A DNA stretch of 43,072 bases from an uncultured Clostridia bacterium (GCA_947628115.1 CANQYS010000010.1:1-43072); one strand, 5' to 3'; shown: positions 25,875 through 36,752, counted from the first letter of the stretch. The notes: generated from the letters alone by a model not told the origin. A program made the numbers and translations.

Positions 25875-26411
25875 ATGCTTAAAAAAATTTGGTTACATTT
25901 TAAATTAATAACAAAACACAAATGGATAGTATTTAAACTTTGCTCAAAAGTGGGCTTAATATGGAGAGGACTTGTACACGATTTATCTAAGTACAGTCCA
26001 ACGGAATTTATAGAAAGTGCAAAATACTATGTAGGATATAAAAGTCCAATACAGGTAGCAAGACAGGAAAGACAGTATTCATTGGCATGGCTTCATCATA
26101 AAGGAAGAAATAAGCACCACGAAGAATACTGGTATGATTTTAATGCACCTATAAAAGCACCAGTTATTCCATATAAGTATACAATAGAAATGTTATGTGA
26201 TAATATTGCCGCAGGTATGGTATATAAAGGAAAAGACTTTAAAAAAGAATATCCATTACAATATTGGAAAAATGTAAAAAATAAAGAACTATTTCATCCT
26301 AAAATGAGAGACTTTTTTGATGATGTTTTTACAGAAATAAGTCAAAAAGGCATAGATGCAGTATTAAAAAAAGAAATTTTAAAAGAAAAATATAAAAAAT
26401 ATTGTGAATAG
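25875..26411 (+). CDS. DUF5662 family protein
   Basis: A 178-residue protein with histidine motifs [13 protein letters not shown] (near residue 34), [15 protein letters not shown] (near 72) and a C-terminal [19 protein letters not shown]. These match DUF5662, whose paired HD and HH residues suggest a metal-bound HD-like fold. Function unknown. GGGAGG precedes ATG 25875; it ends 11 bases before lepA. Confidence 0.7.
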   Translation: MLKKIWLHFKLITKHKWIVFKLCSKVGLIWRGLVHDLSKYSPTEFIESAKYYVGYKSPIQVARQERQYSLAWLHHKGRNKHHEEYWYDFNAPIKAPVIPYKYTIEMLCDNIAAGMVYKGKDFKKEYPLQYWKNVKNKELFHPKMRDFFDDVFTEISQKGIDAVLKKEILKEKYKKYCE

Positions 26412-26422
26412 CGGAGGTATTT

Positions 26423-28235
26423 ATGCAAGACAAACAAAAATACATTAGAAATTTTAGCATTATAGCACATATAGATCATGGCAAGTCAACACTTGCAGAT
26501 AGACTAATAGAAAAAACGGGACTTCTTTCTTCAAGAGAAATGGAAAGTCAAGTATTAGATAATATGGATTTAGAAAAAGAACGTGGAATTACAATAAAAG
26601 CACAAGCTGTTAGAATGAATTATAAAGCAAAGGATGGAAATGAATATATACTTAATTTAATAGATACGCCAGGTCATGTAGATTTTAATTATGAGGTTTC
26701 AAAAAGTTTGGCTGCATGTGAAGGAGCAATTTTAGTAGTGGACGCAAGTCAAGGAGTAGAAGCACAAACACTTGCAAATGTATATTTGGCACTTGATAAT
26801 AATTTAGAAATCTTGCCAGTTATAAATAAAGTAGACCTTCCAAATGCAAGACCGGATGAAGTAAAGAAAGAAATAGAAGATATAATAGGAATACCAGCTA
26901 TGGATGCACCATGTATATCTGCAAAAACAGGACTAAATATAGATGAAGTATTAGAAAGAATAGTTACAGATTTTAAACCACCAATAGGAGATGAAACAAA
27001 GCCTTTAAAGTGCCTAATATTTGATTCTTTTTATGATAATTATAGAGGAGCTTTAAGCTATATAAGAGTAGTAGAGGGAACAGTAAAAACAGGTGATGAA
27101 ATATTATTTATGGCTACAAATAAAAAATTTGTAGTTGCAGAACTTGGATACTTAGAACCTGGAACTACTGTTCCAGCAGATAAACTTTCTGCAGGAGAAG
27201 TTCGGATATATTGCTGCTAGTGTAAAAAATGTATCAGACTTGCATGTTGGAGATACAATAACAAATGCTGTAAATCCTGCAAAAGAACCTCTGCCAGGAT
27301 ACAAAAAGGCAAATTCTATGGTATATTGTGGAATGTATCCATTAGATGGAGGAGATTACGAAAATTTAAAAACAGCTTTAGAAAAACTAAAACTAAATGA
27401 TGCTGCTTTAGAGTATGAACCAGAAACATCTATTGCATTAGGATTTGGTTTTAGATGCGGATTTTTAGGACTATTACATTTAGAAATAGTACAAGAAAGA
27501 TTAGAAAGAGAATTTGACTTAAATTTAATTACAACAGCTCCATCAGTAATATATAAAGTGCATAAACAAACAGGAGAAATAATTGAACTATATAATCCAA
27601 CAGATTTACCGCCAGTACAAGAAATAAACTATATTGAAGAACCAATAGTAAAAGCGGAGATAATGCTTCCAAAAGAATTTGTAGGAAATGTAATGGAGAT
27701 ATGCCAAAACAGAAGAGGTATATATCTTGATATGAAATATTTAGATTCTACCCGAGTGACACTTGAATATGAACTTCCACTAAATGAAATAATATACGAT
27801 TTCTTTGATACTTTAAAATCAAAAACAAAAGGATATGCATCTTTTGATTATGAATTTAAAGAATATAGAAAATCTGAACTTGTAAAATTAGATATACATA
27901 TAAATAATGAACCAGTAGATGCTTTATCATTTATAGTTCATAAGGATACGGCATATCCAAGAGGTAGAAAAATGGCAGAAAAACTAAAAACCGTTATACC
28001 AAGGCAACTATTTGAAATACCAATTCAAGCAGTTGTAGGTGGTAAAATAATAGCGAGAGAAACGATATCTGCAATGAGAAAAGATGTACTTGCTAAATGT
28101 TATGGAGGAGATATTACTAGAAAGAAAAAACTACTTGAAAAACAGAAAAAAGGTAAGAAAAAAATGAGACAAATAGGAAACGTAGAAATACCACAAGAAG
28201 CATTTTTAAGCGTATTAAAATTGGATGAGGAGTAA
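26423..28235 (+). CDS. lepA: Elongation factor 4 (LepA), one +1 shift
   Basis: Ribosome-bound GTPase that back-translocates or helps initiation. The G1 motif [13 protein letters not shown], switch [16 protein letters not shown], and the C-terminal LepA domain ([34 protein letters not shown]) are all present. The zero frame breaks at GTT CGG ATA (27203); skipping C gives [14 protein letters not shown], which is the standard LepA sequence (Gly261). The corrected length is 603 residues, as expected. GCGGAGG precedes ATG 26423. Later CGGs in gCG Gag and aCG Gca phases are read normally, a clear internal control. Confidence 0.96.
27203..27206 (+). other. CGGA shift site, LepA Gly261
   Basis: GTT CGG ATA in the zero frame; GTT (C)GGA TAT ATT GCT GCT gives EVGYIAAS. 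Confidence 0.93.
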
Positions 28236-28247
28236 GGGGAATTAATA

Positions 28248-29028
28248 GTGAAAAGTGAAGAGTTAAAAGTGAATAGTACACACAAACAAAGCATATCTGA
28301 TCAAATAGAAGGAAGAAATAGTGTTTTAGAATTATTAGAATCTGGAAGAGATATAAATAAAATAATAATTGCAAAAGGAGAAAGACATGGTTCAATTAAT
28401 AAAATAATATCAATGTCAAAACAAAAAAAGATTGTAATAGCAGAAGTTGAAAGACAAAAGCTAAATGCAATATCAGAAACAAACAATCATCAGGGAGTAA
28501 TAGCAATTGTTTCTCCATTTAACTATGTAAATGTAGAAGATATACTAGCAGAAGCAAAAGCAAAAAACGAAGACCCTTTTATTGTAATATTAGATGGAAT
28601 AGAAGATCCACATAATTTAGGTTCGATTATAAGAACTGCTGAAACAGCAGGAGTTCATGGAGTTATAATTCCAAAAAGAAGGGCCTGCCGGAGTAAATGC
28701 TACTGTTTCAAAGTCATCTGCAGGAGCGGTAGAGCATGTAAAAATTGCAAGAGTAAACAACATAAATGAAACTATTAGATATTTAAAAGAACAAGGATTA
28801 TGGATTTGTGGAACAGATGGAGATGCAAAAACATATTATTATGAGCAAGATTTAAAAGGTCCTATTGCAATAGTTATAGGCAGTGAGGGCTTTGGAATGG
28901 GAAAATTAGTGAAAGAGAATTGCGACTTTTTAGTAAAAATTCCTATGAAAGGAAAAATAACATCACTTAATGCATCCGTGTCAGCAGGTATAGTAATTTA
29001 TGAAGTTCTAAAGCAAAAACTATTATAA
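28248..29028 (+). CDS. rlmB: 23S rRNA 2'-O-methyltransferase RlmB-like, one +1 shift
   Basis: A SpoU/TrmH-type knotted methyltransferase, likely modifying 23S rRNA. The N-terminal IEGRNSVLELLESGRDINKI is the substrate-binding domain; ILDGIEDPHNLGSIIRTAET and IVIGSEGFGMGKLVKENCDF are SPOUT motifs, and the end is IPMKGKITSLNASVSAGIVI. The zero frame breaks at TGC CGG AGT (28689); skipping C yields RRACGVNATVSKSSAGAVEH, the expected block (Gly148). The corrected length is 259 residues. Start GTG 28248, 12 bases after lepA, with AAGGGGA upstream. The residue before the glycine is usually Ala, here Cys. Confidence 0.9.
28689..28692 (+). other. CGGA shift site, RlmB Gly148
   Basis: TGC CGG AGT in the zero frame; TGC (C)GGA GTA AAT GCT gives GVNATVSK. 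The only site preceded by C. Confidence 0.88.
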
Positions 29029-29034
29029 ATATAA

Positions 29035-29062
29035 TTGACAATTACTTAAAAAGTAGTATAAT
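29035..29062 (+). promoter_or_regulatory. Promoter of the T-box/DUF84/thrS transcript
   Basis: TTGACA (29035-29040), 16 bases, TATAAT (29057-29062). Near-consensus. Confidence 0.75.
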
Positions 29063-29069
29063 TATAATA

Positions 29070-29305
29070 GTTAATAAATATAAACATTGATGAGACAAAG
29101 TAAGATAAAGGTTACTTATAGAGAGAGTTAGTGAATTGCGCTGAAAGCTAACTTAAGAAAACATATCTGAAAAACTACCTCGGAGTTTCTAATTAAAAGT
29201 TAGACGTGTAGGATGCGTTAAATCTAAATTTAAGTAAAAAATATAGGGTGGAACCGTGCAAAAGCACCCCTAATGGATGATGTAATCTATTAGGGGTGCT
29301 TTTTA
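29070..29305 (+). promoter_or_regulatory. T-box riboswitch, probably threonine-specific
   Basis: The leader ends with the T-box sequence AGGGTGGAACCGTGC (29245-29259) and a terminator stem AGCACCCCTAAT/ATTAGGGGTGCT followed by TTTTT (about 29263-29304). The upstream Stem I region contains GAGAGAGTTAG..., and ACTACC in AAAAACTACCTCGGAG offers an ACC or ACU threonine specifier. The T-box tail can pair with the left terminator arm to form the antiterminator. thrS downstream supports a threonine tRNA sensor that controls DUF84 and thrS together. Confidence 0.85.
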
Positions 29306-29359
29306 AATGAATAACTATTAATTATTCAATATTAATTATTCATAAAAAAAGGAGGATAT

Positions 29360-29957
29360 ATGTTAGTATCAATAGGAACAAGAAGTTTGCCAAAGATTAT
29401 AGCAGTAACAAGAGCATTTTCAAGATATCCAGAAATTTGGATGAATGAATCAAACAAAATAGAATATCATATAATGCCAAAAGATATAAGAAATGATGAA
29501 AAACATGGGCAAGAAAAGGATAATTTTTCTAGAGTATCATGTAATCCAATGACACTTACTGAAACAATTATTGGTGCAAAGAATAGAGCAAAAAATGCAT
29601 TTGAACATGCAAAGGAAACTTTACGGCACATGTAACTTTGGAGTAGGAATAGAAGCTGGAATGTATAAAGTTCCAGAAGTAGAAACTGGATATATGGATG
29701 CAAGTATATGTGCAATATATGATGGTAAAGAATACTATATAGGTTTTAGTCCATCCTTCGAATATCCTAAAACAGTAGTCGAAAGAGTTCTTAAAGGAGA
29801 AGAATTAGGATATATGGAAGATGTTTTTGGAAATACAGCAAAAGGAAGAAAAGGTGCAATAGGAGTGCTAACGAGTGGAAGAGTATATAGAGATGAATTA
29901 GAGGAATATGCAGTAATTATGGCACTAACAAAAATAGTTTCGAAAGATATATATTAA
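29360..29957 (+). CDS. DUF84 inosine/xanthosine triphosphatase-like protein, one +1 shift
   Basis: Related to YjjX, which removes ITP and XTP from nucleotide pools. LVSIGTRSLPKIIAVTRAFS opens the fold; NPMTLTETIIGAKNRAKNAF and FGVGIEAGMYKVPE follow; VFGNTAKGRKGAIGVLTSGR closes it. The zero frame breaks at TTA CGG CAC (29624); skipping C gives ETLGTCNFGVGIEAG, the family block (Gly89). The corrected length is 198 residues. It lies between the T-box and thrS. It is the only gene here whose site ends in C. AAGGAGG precedes ATG 29360. Confidence 0.85.
29624..29627 (+). other. CGGC shift site, DUF84 Gly89
   Basis: TTA CGG CAC in the zero frame; TTA (C)GGC ACA TGT gives LGTCNFGVG. Confidence 0.88.
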
Positions 29958-30040
29958 AATGAGGGACATACCTCGATCTATGAGAAATGATTATGATTGT
30001 GGTGTGTGTTTCTATACATTAAATAAAGGAGAGATATATT

Positions 30041-31957
30041 ATGATAAAAATTAAATTAAAAGATAATTCTATATTAGAAGTAGAAGAAAATTTAAGTGTA
30101 CTTGAAATAGCAAAAAAAATAAGTGAAGGATTAGCGAGAGTTGCAACTTGTGCAGAAATTAATGGAAAAGTTGTAGATTTAAGAACCATTGTAAATAAAG
30201 ACTGCAGTTTAAACATTTTAACATTTGAAAGTAGTTTAAATGGCAAAAAGGCATATTGGCATACAACATCACACATTATGGCACAAGCAATAAAAAGATT
30301 ATACCCAGAAATAAAATTAGCTATAGGACCATCAATAGATAATGGATTTTATTACGACTTTGATACAGATAAGCCTTTTACACCAGAAATGCTAGAAGCA
30401 ATAGAAGGCGAAATGAAGAAAATTATAAAAGAAGATTTGCCTATAGAAAGATTTGAACTTCCAAGAAACGAAGCATTAGAATTAATGAAAAATGAGCCAT
30501 ATAAGGTAGAACTAATAAATGACTTACCAGAGGGTGAAACAATATCTTTTTATAAACAAGGGGATTTTACTGACCTTTGTGCAGGACCACATCTAACAAG
30601 TACAGGTAAAGTAAAAGCAATAAAATTACTTTCATCATCGGGAGCATATTGGCGTGGAGATGAAAAAAATAAAATGTTACAAAGAATTTATGGAATTTCT
30701 TACCCTAAAGCAAGTCAGCTTGAAGAATATGTAAATATGATAGAAGAAGCAAAGAAAAGAGATCACAGAAAATTAGGAAAAGAATTAGATTTATTTTTCT
30801 TTGACGAAACAGCACCAGGAATGGCATATTGGATGCCAAAGGGATTTACGTTAATGAATATTTTAATAAACTTTTGGAGAAAAGAACATCAAAAAAGAGG
30901 ATACCAAGAGTTTTCAGGACCACAATTAAATAGCAGTGTATTATGGAAAACATCTGGACATTGGGATCATTATAAAGAGGATATGTTTGTTTTAACAGAT
31001 TCAGATGGAAATGAACAAGCATTAAAACCAATGAACTGTCCTAATTCAATAAAAATATATCAAACCAAATTAAGAAGCTATAAAGATTTACCACTTCGTT
31101 TTAATGATGTAGATGTTATACATAGAAACGAAAAATCAGGACAATTAAACGGACTATTTAGAGTAAGGATGTTTAGACAAGATGACTCACATAACTATGT
31201 AACAGAAGATCAAATAGGAAGTGAAATAAAAGATATAATAGAAATTGCAGATAAATTATATAGTGTATTTGGACTAGAATATAAACTCAGTCTATCTACT
31301 AGACCAGATGACTTTATGGGAGAAATTGAAACATGGAATAGAGCAGAAGCTGATTTAAAGAAAGTTCTAACAGAAATATGTGGTGGAGAAGATAAATTTG
31401 CAATAAATGAAGGAGATGGAGCATTCTATGGTCCAAAAATCGATATAACAATGAAAGACTGCTTAGGAAGAGAATGGCAAATGGGAACAGTTCAACTTGA
31501 TTTTCAATTACCACAAAGATTTAATTTACATTATATAGATAAGGATGGAAATAAAAAAACGCCAATAATGATACATAGAGCAATATTTGGATCATTTGAT
31601 AGATTTATAGGAATAATTACAGAACATTTTGCAGGAGCATTCCCAACATGGCTTGCACCAGTACAAGTTAGAATTTTACCAATATCAGATTCACACAAGG
31701 AATATGCATTAAAATTAAAAGAACAATTTGAAGATGTGGGTTTGCGTGTAGAATTAGATGAAAGAGAAGAAAAAATAGGATATAAAATACGTGAGGCACA
31801 GCTTCAAAAAATACCATATATGTTGATAATAGGAGATAAAGAAGTAGAAGCAAATGCAGTAGGTGTACGTTCAAGAAAAACTGGTGATATTGGACAGATG
31901 AAAATAGAAGAATTTATAGATAAAATAAAAGAAGAAGAAAGAACCTTTGCAAAATAG
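30041..31957 (+). CDS. thrS: Threonyl-tRNA synthetase
   Basis: Class II synthetase charging tRNA-Thr. TGS domain at residues 1-60, the editing domain with HTTSHIMAQAIKRL and CAGPHLTSTG (HxxxH and CxxxH residues), motif 2 FRVRMFRQDDSHNYV, zinc ligand PMNCPNSI, motif 3 GSFDRFIGI and the anticodon domain from LAPVQVRIL onward. At 638 residues it is normal. GGAGAG lies before ATG 30041. It is downstream of the T-box through DUF84. It contains tCG Gga but no in-frame CGG and reads through. Confidence 0.97.
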   Translation: MIKIKLKDNSILEVEENLSVLEIAKKISEGLARVATCAEINGKVVDLRTIVNKDCSLNILTFESSLNGKKAYWHTTSHIMAQAIKRLYPEIKLAIGPSIDNGFYYDFDTDKPFTPEMLEAIEGEMKKIIKEDLPIERFELPRNEALELMKNEPYKVELINDLPEGETISFYKQGDFTDLCAGPHLTSTGKVKAIKLLSSSGAYWRGDEKNKMLQRIYGISYPKASQLEEYVNMIEEAKKRDHRKLGKELDLFFFDETAPGMAYWMPKGFTLMNILINFWRKEHQKRGYQEFSGPQLNSSVLWKTSGHWDHYKEDMFVLTDSDGNEQALKPMNCPNSIKIYQTKLRSYKDLPLRFNDVDVIHRNEKSGQLNGLFRVRMFRQDDSHNYVTEDQIGSEIKDIIEIADKLYSVFGLEYKLSLSTRPDDFMGEIETWNRAEADLKKVLTEICGGEDKFAINEGDGAFYGPKIDITMKDCLGREWQMGTVQLDFQLPQRFNLHYIDKDGNKKTPIMIHRAIFGSFDRFIGIITEHFAGAFPTWLAPVQVRILPISDSHKEYALKLKEQFEDVGLRVELDEREEKIGYKIREAQLQKIPYMLIIGDKEVEANAVGVRSRKTGDIGQMKIEEFIDKIKEEERTFAK

Positions 31958-31982
31958 CATAAAAAGTAGAAAAAAGTAGAAC

Positions 31983-32018
31983 TTGGGGAAAAAGGGGCCT
32001 GGCCCCTTTTTCCCCCAA
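31983..32018. terminator. Terminator after thrS
   Basis: AAAAAGGGG and CCCCTTTTT close a CCTGG loop, extended by TTGGGG/CCCCCAA. GC-rich and symmetrical, probably bidirectional. Confidence 0.75.
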
Positions 32019-32106
32019 AAAAAATAAAATTACATTTGTAGAATTAAAAATAATGTGATATACTTTGCTTAAAACGAAAGGAATATAATGAGAGGAGATT
32101 TGTAAT

Positions 32107-34360
32107 TTGAGTACTAATGATAACATTATAGACAAGTTAAAATATATAGGTTTAGATTTAAATAATATACCAAAATCTATTAAAGAGTTTAAACCTTTAG
32201 ATTATAGACCTTCTAGGTATAATGATGAACACACATATAAAGTATATAGATATATAAATGTTAATGATATACAAATTTTACTTACTAAAGCTAATAGATT
32301 ATCAAGTATTACAGAAAAATATCGGAAAAGCAGTTCCTCTATATGCATATTTAGATTCAGAATCAGAAGAAAATATTGAAAGACATACAAAATTTTTATC
32401 TATGGTATCTAATATGAATATAAGTCAAATACATGAAATAGAAGAAGAACAAAAAATATTAAATGAACATATACCATTTAAAATAAAATATCCTAAAGAT
32501 TATTTGTGGCAAATTTATTATTCAGAATATACAAATCAATATTTTATGCTAGTTACAATAGAAGATTTGGAATATTCAGCATTTTTTTATTTATTAAAAA
32601 AACAATTACAAAAAAACAAAAATGAAAAGATTTTTGTGCCAATAAGTTATACCGATTATAGTAGAGAATATTTAGGAAGAGCACAAATAACAGATTTAGA
32701 AAATTATTTATGGTTATTTACAAAAGAATGGCCTATTATATACGAAGTATATGATGAAAATAATAATTTAAGTTTGAATATAGTAGGAGAAACTTATATT
32801 TTTGATGATATACAAAGTGATTATAATATAAAATTAAATAATAAAGAAGATGCAATTAAATTTTATAAACTTTTAAAGGCATTATTTATAATACAAACAG
32901 AAATATCGCACCACTATAAATTTGACTTATCAATTGATGAAAAAGGAAGTTTACAATTCAATATTGATAATAAAAAAATAATATATGAAATATTACCAAG
33001 TTTTATAAAAGAAGAGTATTTAAAAGCAGAGGACAATAAGCTAAATTTAGTAGATGAAAAAATAGAGTTAGAAAAAGAACTAGATGAACTCCAAAGAAAA
33101 TCAAGCAAATTAGAAAAAGAATATTTAGAAAAAGAAAAACAAATATCTACTTTTTTGGAGTGCAAAAAATCATTTATTGGAATAGTAAAATATTTTTTTA
33201 AATACAAAAAGGTAAATTTAATAAAACAAGAAGGAGAACCAGAAAAAAAACAAGAAGTAAAAGTAATTAGGCTTAATAAATATGGAGAAGTAAAAAGCAA
33301 TTATACTTTAGAAGAATTGATAGAAATATATAGACAAATAGATAAAGAAGAAATAAGGGTAAAAAACTTAAAATTAGATATAAAAGCTATAAATCAAAGA
33401 ATAAATAATTTAGAAAACAAAGTAAAAAATGCTATTCTTTATATACAAGAAATTGATGAACATAAAAAAAGCATATTTGAATTTTGGAAATTTACAAATA
33501 AAGATAAACAAGAAGAATTACCAGAAGGAAAAATAGAAGATAAAAATAGAGATACACTAAAAAAAATATTTGATTATAAACTAGATTTTGAGGATTTAGC
33601 AGCAAGCCTAGATAAAACACAAAGAGAACTACTTACGAAAAAAGAATTAGATAGTATTTATTTAACAACAACAGAAATTTTAGAAGACATTAATAATATA
33701 TATAGAGGAAAAAAAATAACAAATGAAAGGCTAGAACAATTAAAGAAAAAGGCTATAGAAGAAAATTCATTAATAGAAAAAGAAAATTTTAATATATTTG
33801 GTGGAATATCATATGACAATAAAATAAAAATGCTAGCAAATAAAAAGCATAGGGAAGTAGAAAGAGAAGTATTTAGGATATTAGATATAAATAAAAATAC
33901 CACAATAGAAGACTATACGGGGTATATAAAACAAGTAGTAAAAGATTTAAAAGTGGTCTTTGGAAAAATAAAATTACCACTAAATTTATCAGTATATAAA
34001 GCAGATACGAACATGTTAAATAAAGATAATTATAATATATTTAATATAACAGGTTCAAAAGAAATAGGGGAATTATTAAAAAAAGATATTAATTCATTTT
34101 ATATTTATAAAATTAATTTAAAAGAAAATACACCAATTATACCATTTACAAATATAGTATATTATGAAAATAGTAATCAAACATTACCACTCGGAATGAA
34201 TGTGTCGGAAAATATTTTATTAAATAATAATTTAATAAATATAGAGCCAAAATTAAAAAAGAAAATAAAAATAGTGTGTTATAGTAATCCAGAAGATGAA
34301 TTATCTGATATTACAGTAAAAACAATTAATGTAGAAGAATATGAAGTAAAAAGTAATTAG
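32107..34360 (+). CDS. Large coiled-coil protein of unknown function, one +1 shift
   Basis: A 750-residue cytosolic protein after correction. Residues 1-300 are mixed alpha/beta without a family I recognise (KYGKAVPLYAYLDSESEENI; YPKDYLWQIYYSEYTN). Residues 305-355 and 415-445 are heptad-rich coiled coils. The C-terminal 200 residues are again globular. TTG start with AGGAG eight bases upstream. The zero frame breaks at TAT CGG AAA (32323); skipping C opens the remaining 679 residues (Gly73). Here no homologue was needed to fix the frame: the only overlap between the two ORFs places the shift between 32258 and 32379. Transcribed alone between thrS and tRNA-Leu. Confidence 0.7.
32323..32326 (+). 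other. CGGA shift site, unknown protein Gly73
   Basis: TAT CGG AAA in the zero frame (stop 18 codons on); TAT (C)GGA AAA GCA GTT CCT opens the long downstream frame. Confidence 0.8.
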
Positions 34361-34403
34361 ATAAATTTTAGTTTGAATAATTAATGGTGAATAATTAATG
34401 TAT

Positions 34404-34429
34404 GAAAAATTGCATTTATGCAATTTTTC
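34404..34429 (+). terminator. Terminator after the coiled-coil gene
   Basis: GAAAAATTGCATTTATGCAATTTTTC forms an 11-bp stem ending in T residues. It is followed by a degenerate repeat end (GCAAACTACAATTTATA, 34502-34518). Confidence 0.6.
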
Positions 34430-34604
34430 TTCCTAAATTATTCATTATTCAATCTTCACTATTCACTAAGAAAATTCAGAATAGTCCCTAGAATTTTCTT
34501 ATGCAAACTACAATTTATAACAATCATTTTGGCAATCACTAAATTATACTAAAATACTTGTAAATAGTAAAAATATATTATATAATACAAATCGTAATAT
34601 ATAT

Positions 34605-34687
34605 GCCGATGTGGCGGAACTGGCAGACGCACTAGACTCAAAATCTAGCGGGAAACCATGTGGGTTCGAGTCCCACCATCGGTACCA
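34605..34687 (+). tRNA. tRNA-Leu (anticodon CAA)
   Basis: The acceptor stem GCCGATG pairs with CATCGGT, with encoded ACCA at the end. The anticodon arm CTAGA-CTCAAAA-TCTAG gives anticodon CAA (reads UUG). A long variable arm and the T-loop GGTTCGAGTCC are present. It is the only tRNA gene seen; no arginine or glycine tRNA is in the window. Confidence 0.95.
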
Positions 34688-34701
34688 TTAAGTTTTATTA
34701 A

Positions 34702-35136
34702 TTATAAATACTTCTTTAAAGTTTCGACACTATCTTCTTGCATTACAACAAAATCATTTAAAATATTTTTTACATCTTCAGCTGCATTATTATTTTGGTT
34801 TATTAAACGTCTTCCTTCTATAATACCCATGTTAGTGCCTTGCATTAATAATTCTGACAATTTCGAAGTAGTGCTGTCTGTCATAGTTTTCATTTGTATA
34901 CCATACCATGTCATCATTTTGTTCATAACATTTGTTTCATGTGGTTCTTTATCGCTATAATTAGAATATAAATTATTTACTCTTCTAGAAATATCCCTGT
35001 ATTTATTGTATTCTGTATCAAGAACTTGTTTAAAATTATTGTCAGATACTTTATCAGATACATAGGAAATAGCATTCATTCCCATTGTAGCACCTTTATT
35101 TATTTCATCTAAAATGTTTAGATTTTGATTTTCCAT
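34702..35136 (-). CDS. Helical bundle protein, ferritin-like hypothetical
   Basis: A 144-residue all-helical protein (ILDEINKGATMGMNAISYVS; MTWYGIQMKTMTDSTTSKLS; QGTNMGIIEGRRLINQN). It resembles clostridial hypothetical proteins with a four-helix bundle. I see no clear di-iron EXXH set. AGGTT and GGAGG-like bases precede ATG 35136 on the minus strand. Function unknown. Confidence 0.55.
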   Translation of the reverse strand: MENQNLNILDEINKGATMGMNAISYVSDKVSDNNFKQVLDTEYNKYRDISRRVNNLYSNYSDKEPHETNVMNKMMTWYGIQMKTMTDSTTSKLSELLMQGTNMGIIEGRRLINQNNNAAEDVKNILNDFVVMQEDSVETLKKYL

Positions 35137-35323
35137 TTTTAACCTCCAATAAAAACTAAATTTTTAACATATTTAGTATTTGCTGTAATAAAAAAAATAT
35201 TACAGCAAATTAAATTAATTTAAACACCTTATATTAAATATAGTTTTTTTTTTATAGAATTTATGAAAATTTTGTAATAAAATGAAAAATATGGACTCAT
35301 ATATAGTGAAGGGGGTTAAAGTT

Positions 35324-35815
35324 ATGCAGAATATTGAAGAAATATATGAACAACACTCCAATACAGTATATAAATATTTATTCTGCTTAACGCACAATGA
35401 AGATATCTCAGAGGATTTAACACAGGAAACATTTGCAATAGCAGTAAAAGAAATCAATAAATTTAAGGGAGATTGCAAAATATCAGTATGGCTATGCCAG
35501 ATAGCTAAACATTTATGGTATAAGAAATTAAAAAAAGAAAGCAAACAGAAACATATATCTTTTGAAGATTTAGAAAATGAATTGTTAGAGGATGAAACAA
35601 CAGAAGAAATAGTGTTTAAGAAAGCTGAAAATCTTAAATTATATAAAGATATTCAAAAGCTAGATAATATTTCAAGAGAAATAATATACTTGCGAATGTT
35701 TGGAAACTTGAATTTCATTGAAATTGGAGAGATATTAGGTAAATCGGCTAATTGGGCTCGTGTAAAGTTTTATAGATCTAAAGAGAAAATAAAGGAGGAA
35801 AATAAAAATGGATAA
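35324..35815 (+). CDS. ECF-type RNA polymerase sigma factor
   Basis: A 163-residue sigma factor of the ECF group. Region 2 is EQHSNTVYKYLFCLTHNEDI...DLTQETFAIAV, and region 4 is LDNISREIIYLRMFGNLNFI with EIGEILGKSANWARVKFYRS as the helix-turn-helix. I chose ATG 35324, which has AAGGGGGT upstream, over the in-frame ATG 35282. The stop overlaps the anti-sigma gene by eight bases, so the two are coupled. Confidence 0.85.
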   Translation: MQNIEEIYEQHSNTVYKYLFCLTHNEDISEDLTQETFAIAVKEINKFKGDCKISVWLCQIAKHLWYKKLKKESKQKHISFEDLENELLEDETTEEIVFKKAENLKLYKDIQKLDNISREIIYLRMFGNLNFIEIGEILGKSANWARVKFYRSKEKIKEENKNG

Positions 35816-36737
35816 GAAAACTGAATGTGAAATTGTGCAAGACTTATTATTTGGCTATTCAGATGATGTATTAAATGCAGAATCAAAAAAGTTAGTAGAA
35901 AAACATTTATTAGAATGTAAAGAATGTCAAGAAAAGTTTAATGAAATACAAAAGGATATTGAAAATCATGAAAATAACCAAAAGAAGCAAATAGACTATT
36001 TAAAAAAAATAAGAAGAAGAAATGCTATAAAAACAATATTAATTTCTGTAGGAATAGTATTTTTAATATTCTTTGTATTCTATTTAAGAAAATTTTTAAT
36101 AGTAAATGATTTTATGAATAAGGCAAAAGAATCAGCTAAGTCAAATAACATATATAGAGAAGTTTCAAAAATGGTTACAGATGATTCTGTTGCTATAACA
36201 AAAGAATGGTATAAAGATGGAAAATACAAACTTCAAACAGATATTTACTCTGAAAAAGGAGTAGAAAATTTTATGACCGTGTATGCAACAGTAAATTCAG
36301 ATGAAAGAATTACAATCTTTGAAAATAGTAAAGAAGTTAAAATTCAGAAAGATGAATATGTAAAAATGCAAAATGAAGAAAAAAAATTAAAACCTGTAGA
36401 TAGTAAAAATTATAATTTTATAAATAAACTTAAAATAGCATTTGAATATTCTATACATACATCTACATATCATATAGGTAGAGAATACTATGTAATGAAT
36501 AAAATTTTTGATAAAAATTCAAATGATGAGGTATGGATTGATAAAAACAATGGGTTAGCTCTAAGAAAAATTGGTAATGAGGTTGCGATAAAATTTTTTG
36601 AAGGAACAGATGTTATTAAAGAAGAAATACAGTTAAAATCAGAATATAAACATGAATTTGATACTGTCACAGATGAAGATGTTGCTGTACCAGATTTAAC
36701 AGACTATAAAATAGAATATGTTTCTATAGATTCTTAA
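35808..36737 (+). CDS. Anti-sigma factor with zinc-finger HC2 domain
   Basis: A 309-residue membrane protein. The N-terminal CEIVQDLLFGYSDDVLNAES and KHLLECKECQEKF carry the H-x3-C-x2-C of the zf-HC2 anti-sigma domain. A membrane helix lies at about residues 75-92, and the outer domain of about 210 residues is mixed alpha/beta. It should hold the preceding sigma factor inactive until an envelope signal. Co-translated with it (AAAGGAGG before ATG). Confidence 0.82.
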   Translation: MDKKTECEIVQDLLFGYSDDVLNAESKKLVEKHLLECKECQEKFNEIQKDIENHENNQKKQIDYLKKIRRRNAIKTILISVGIVFLIFFVFYLRKFLIVNDFMNKAKESAKSNNIYREVSKMVTDDSVAITKEWYKDGKYKLQTDIYSEKGVENFMTVYATVNSDERITIFENSKEVKIQKDEYVKMQNEEKKLKPVDSKNYNFINKLKIAFEYSIHTSTYHIGREYYVMNKIFDKNSNDEVWIDKNNGLALRKIGNEVAIKFFEGTDVIKEEIQLKSEYKHEFDTVTDEDVAVPDLTDYKIEYVSIDS

Positions 36738-36752
36738 AGAAAATGAAATAGG

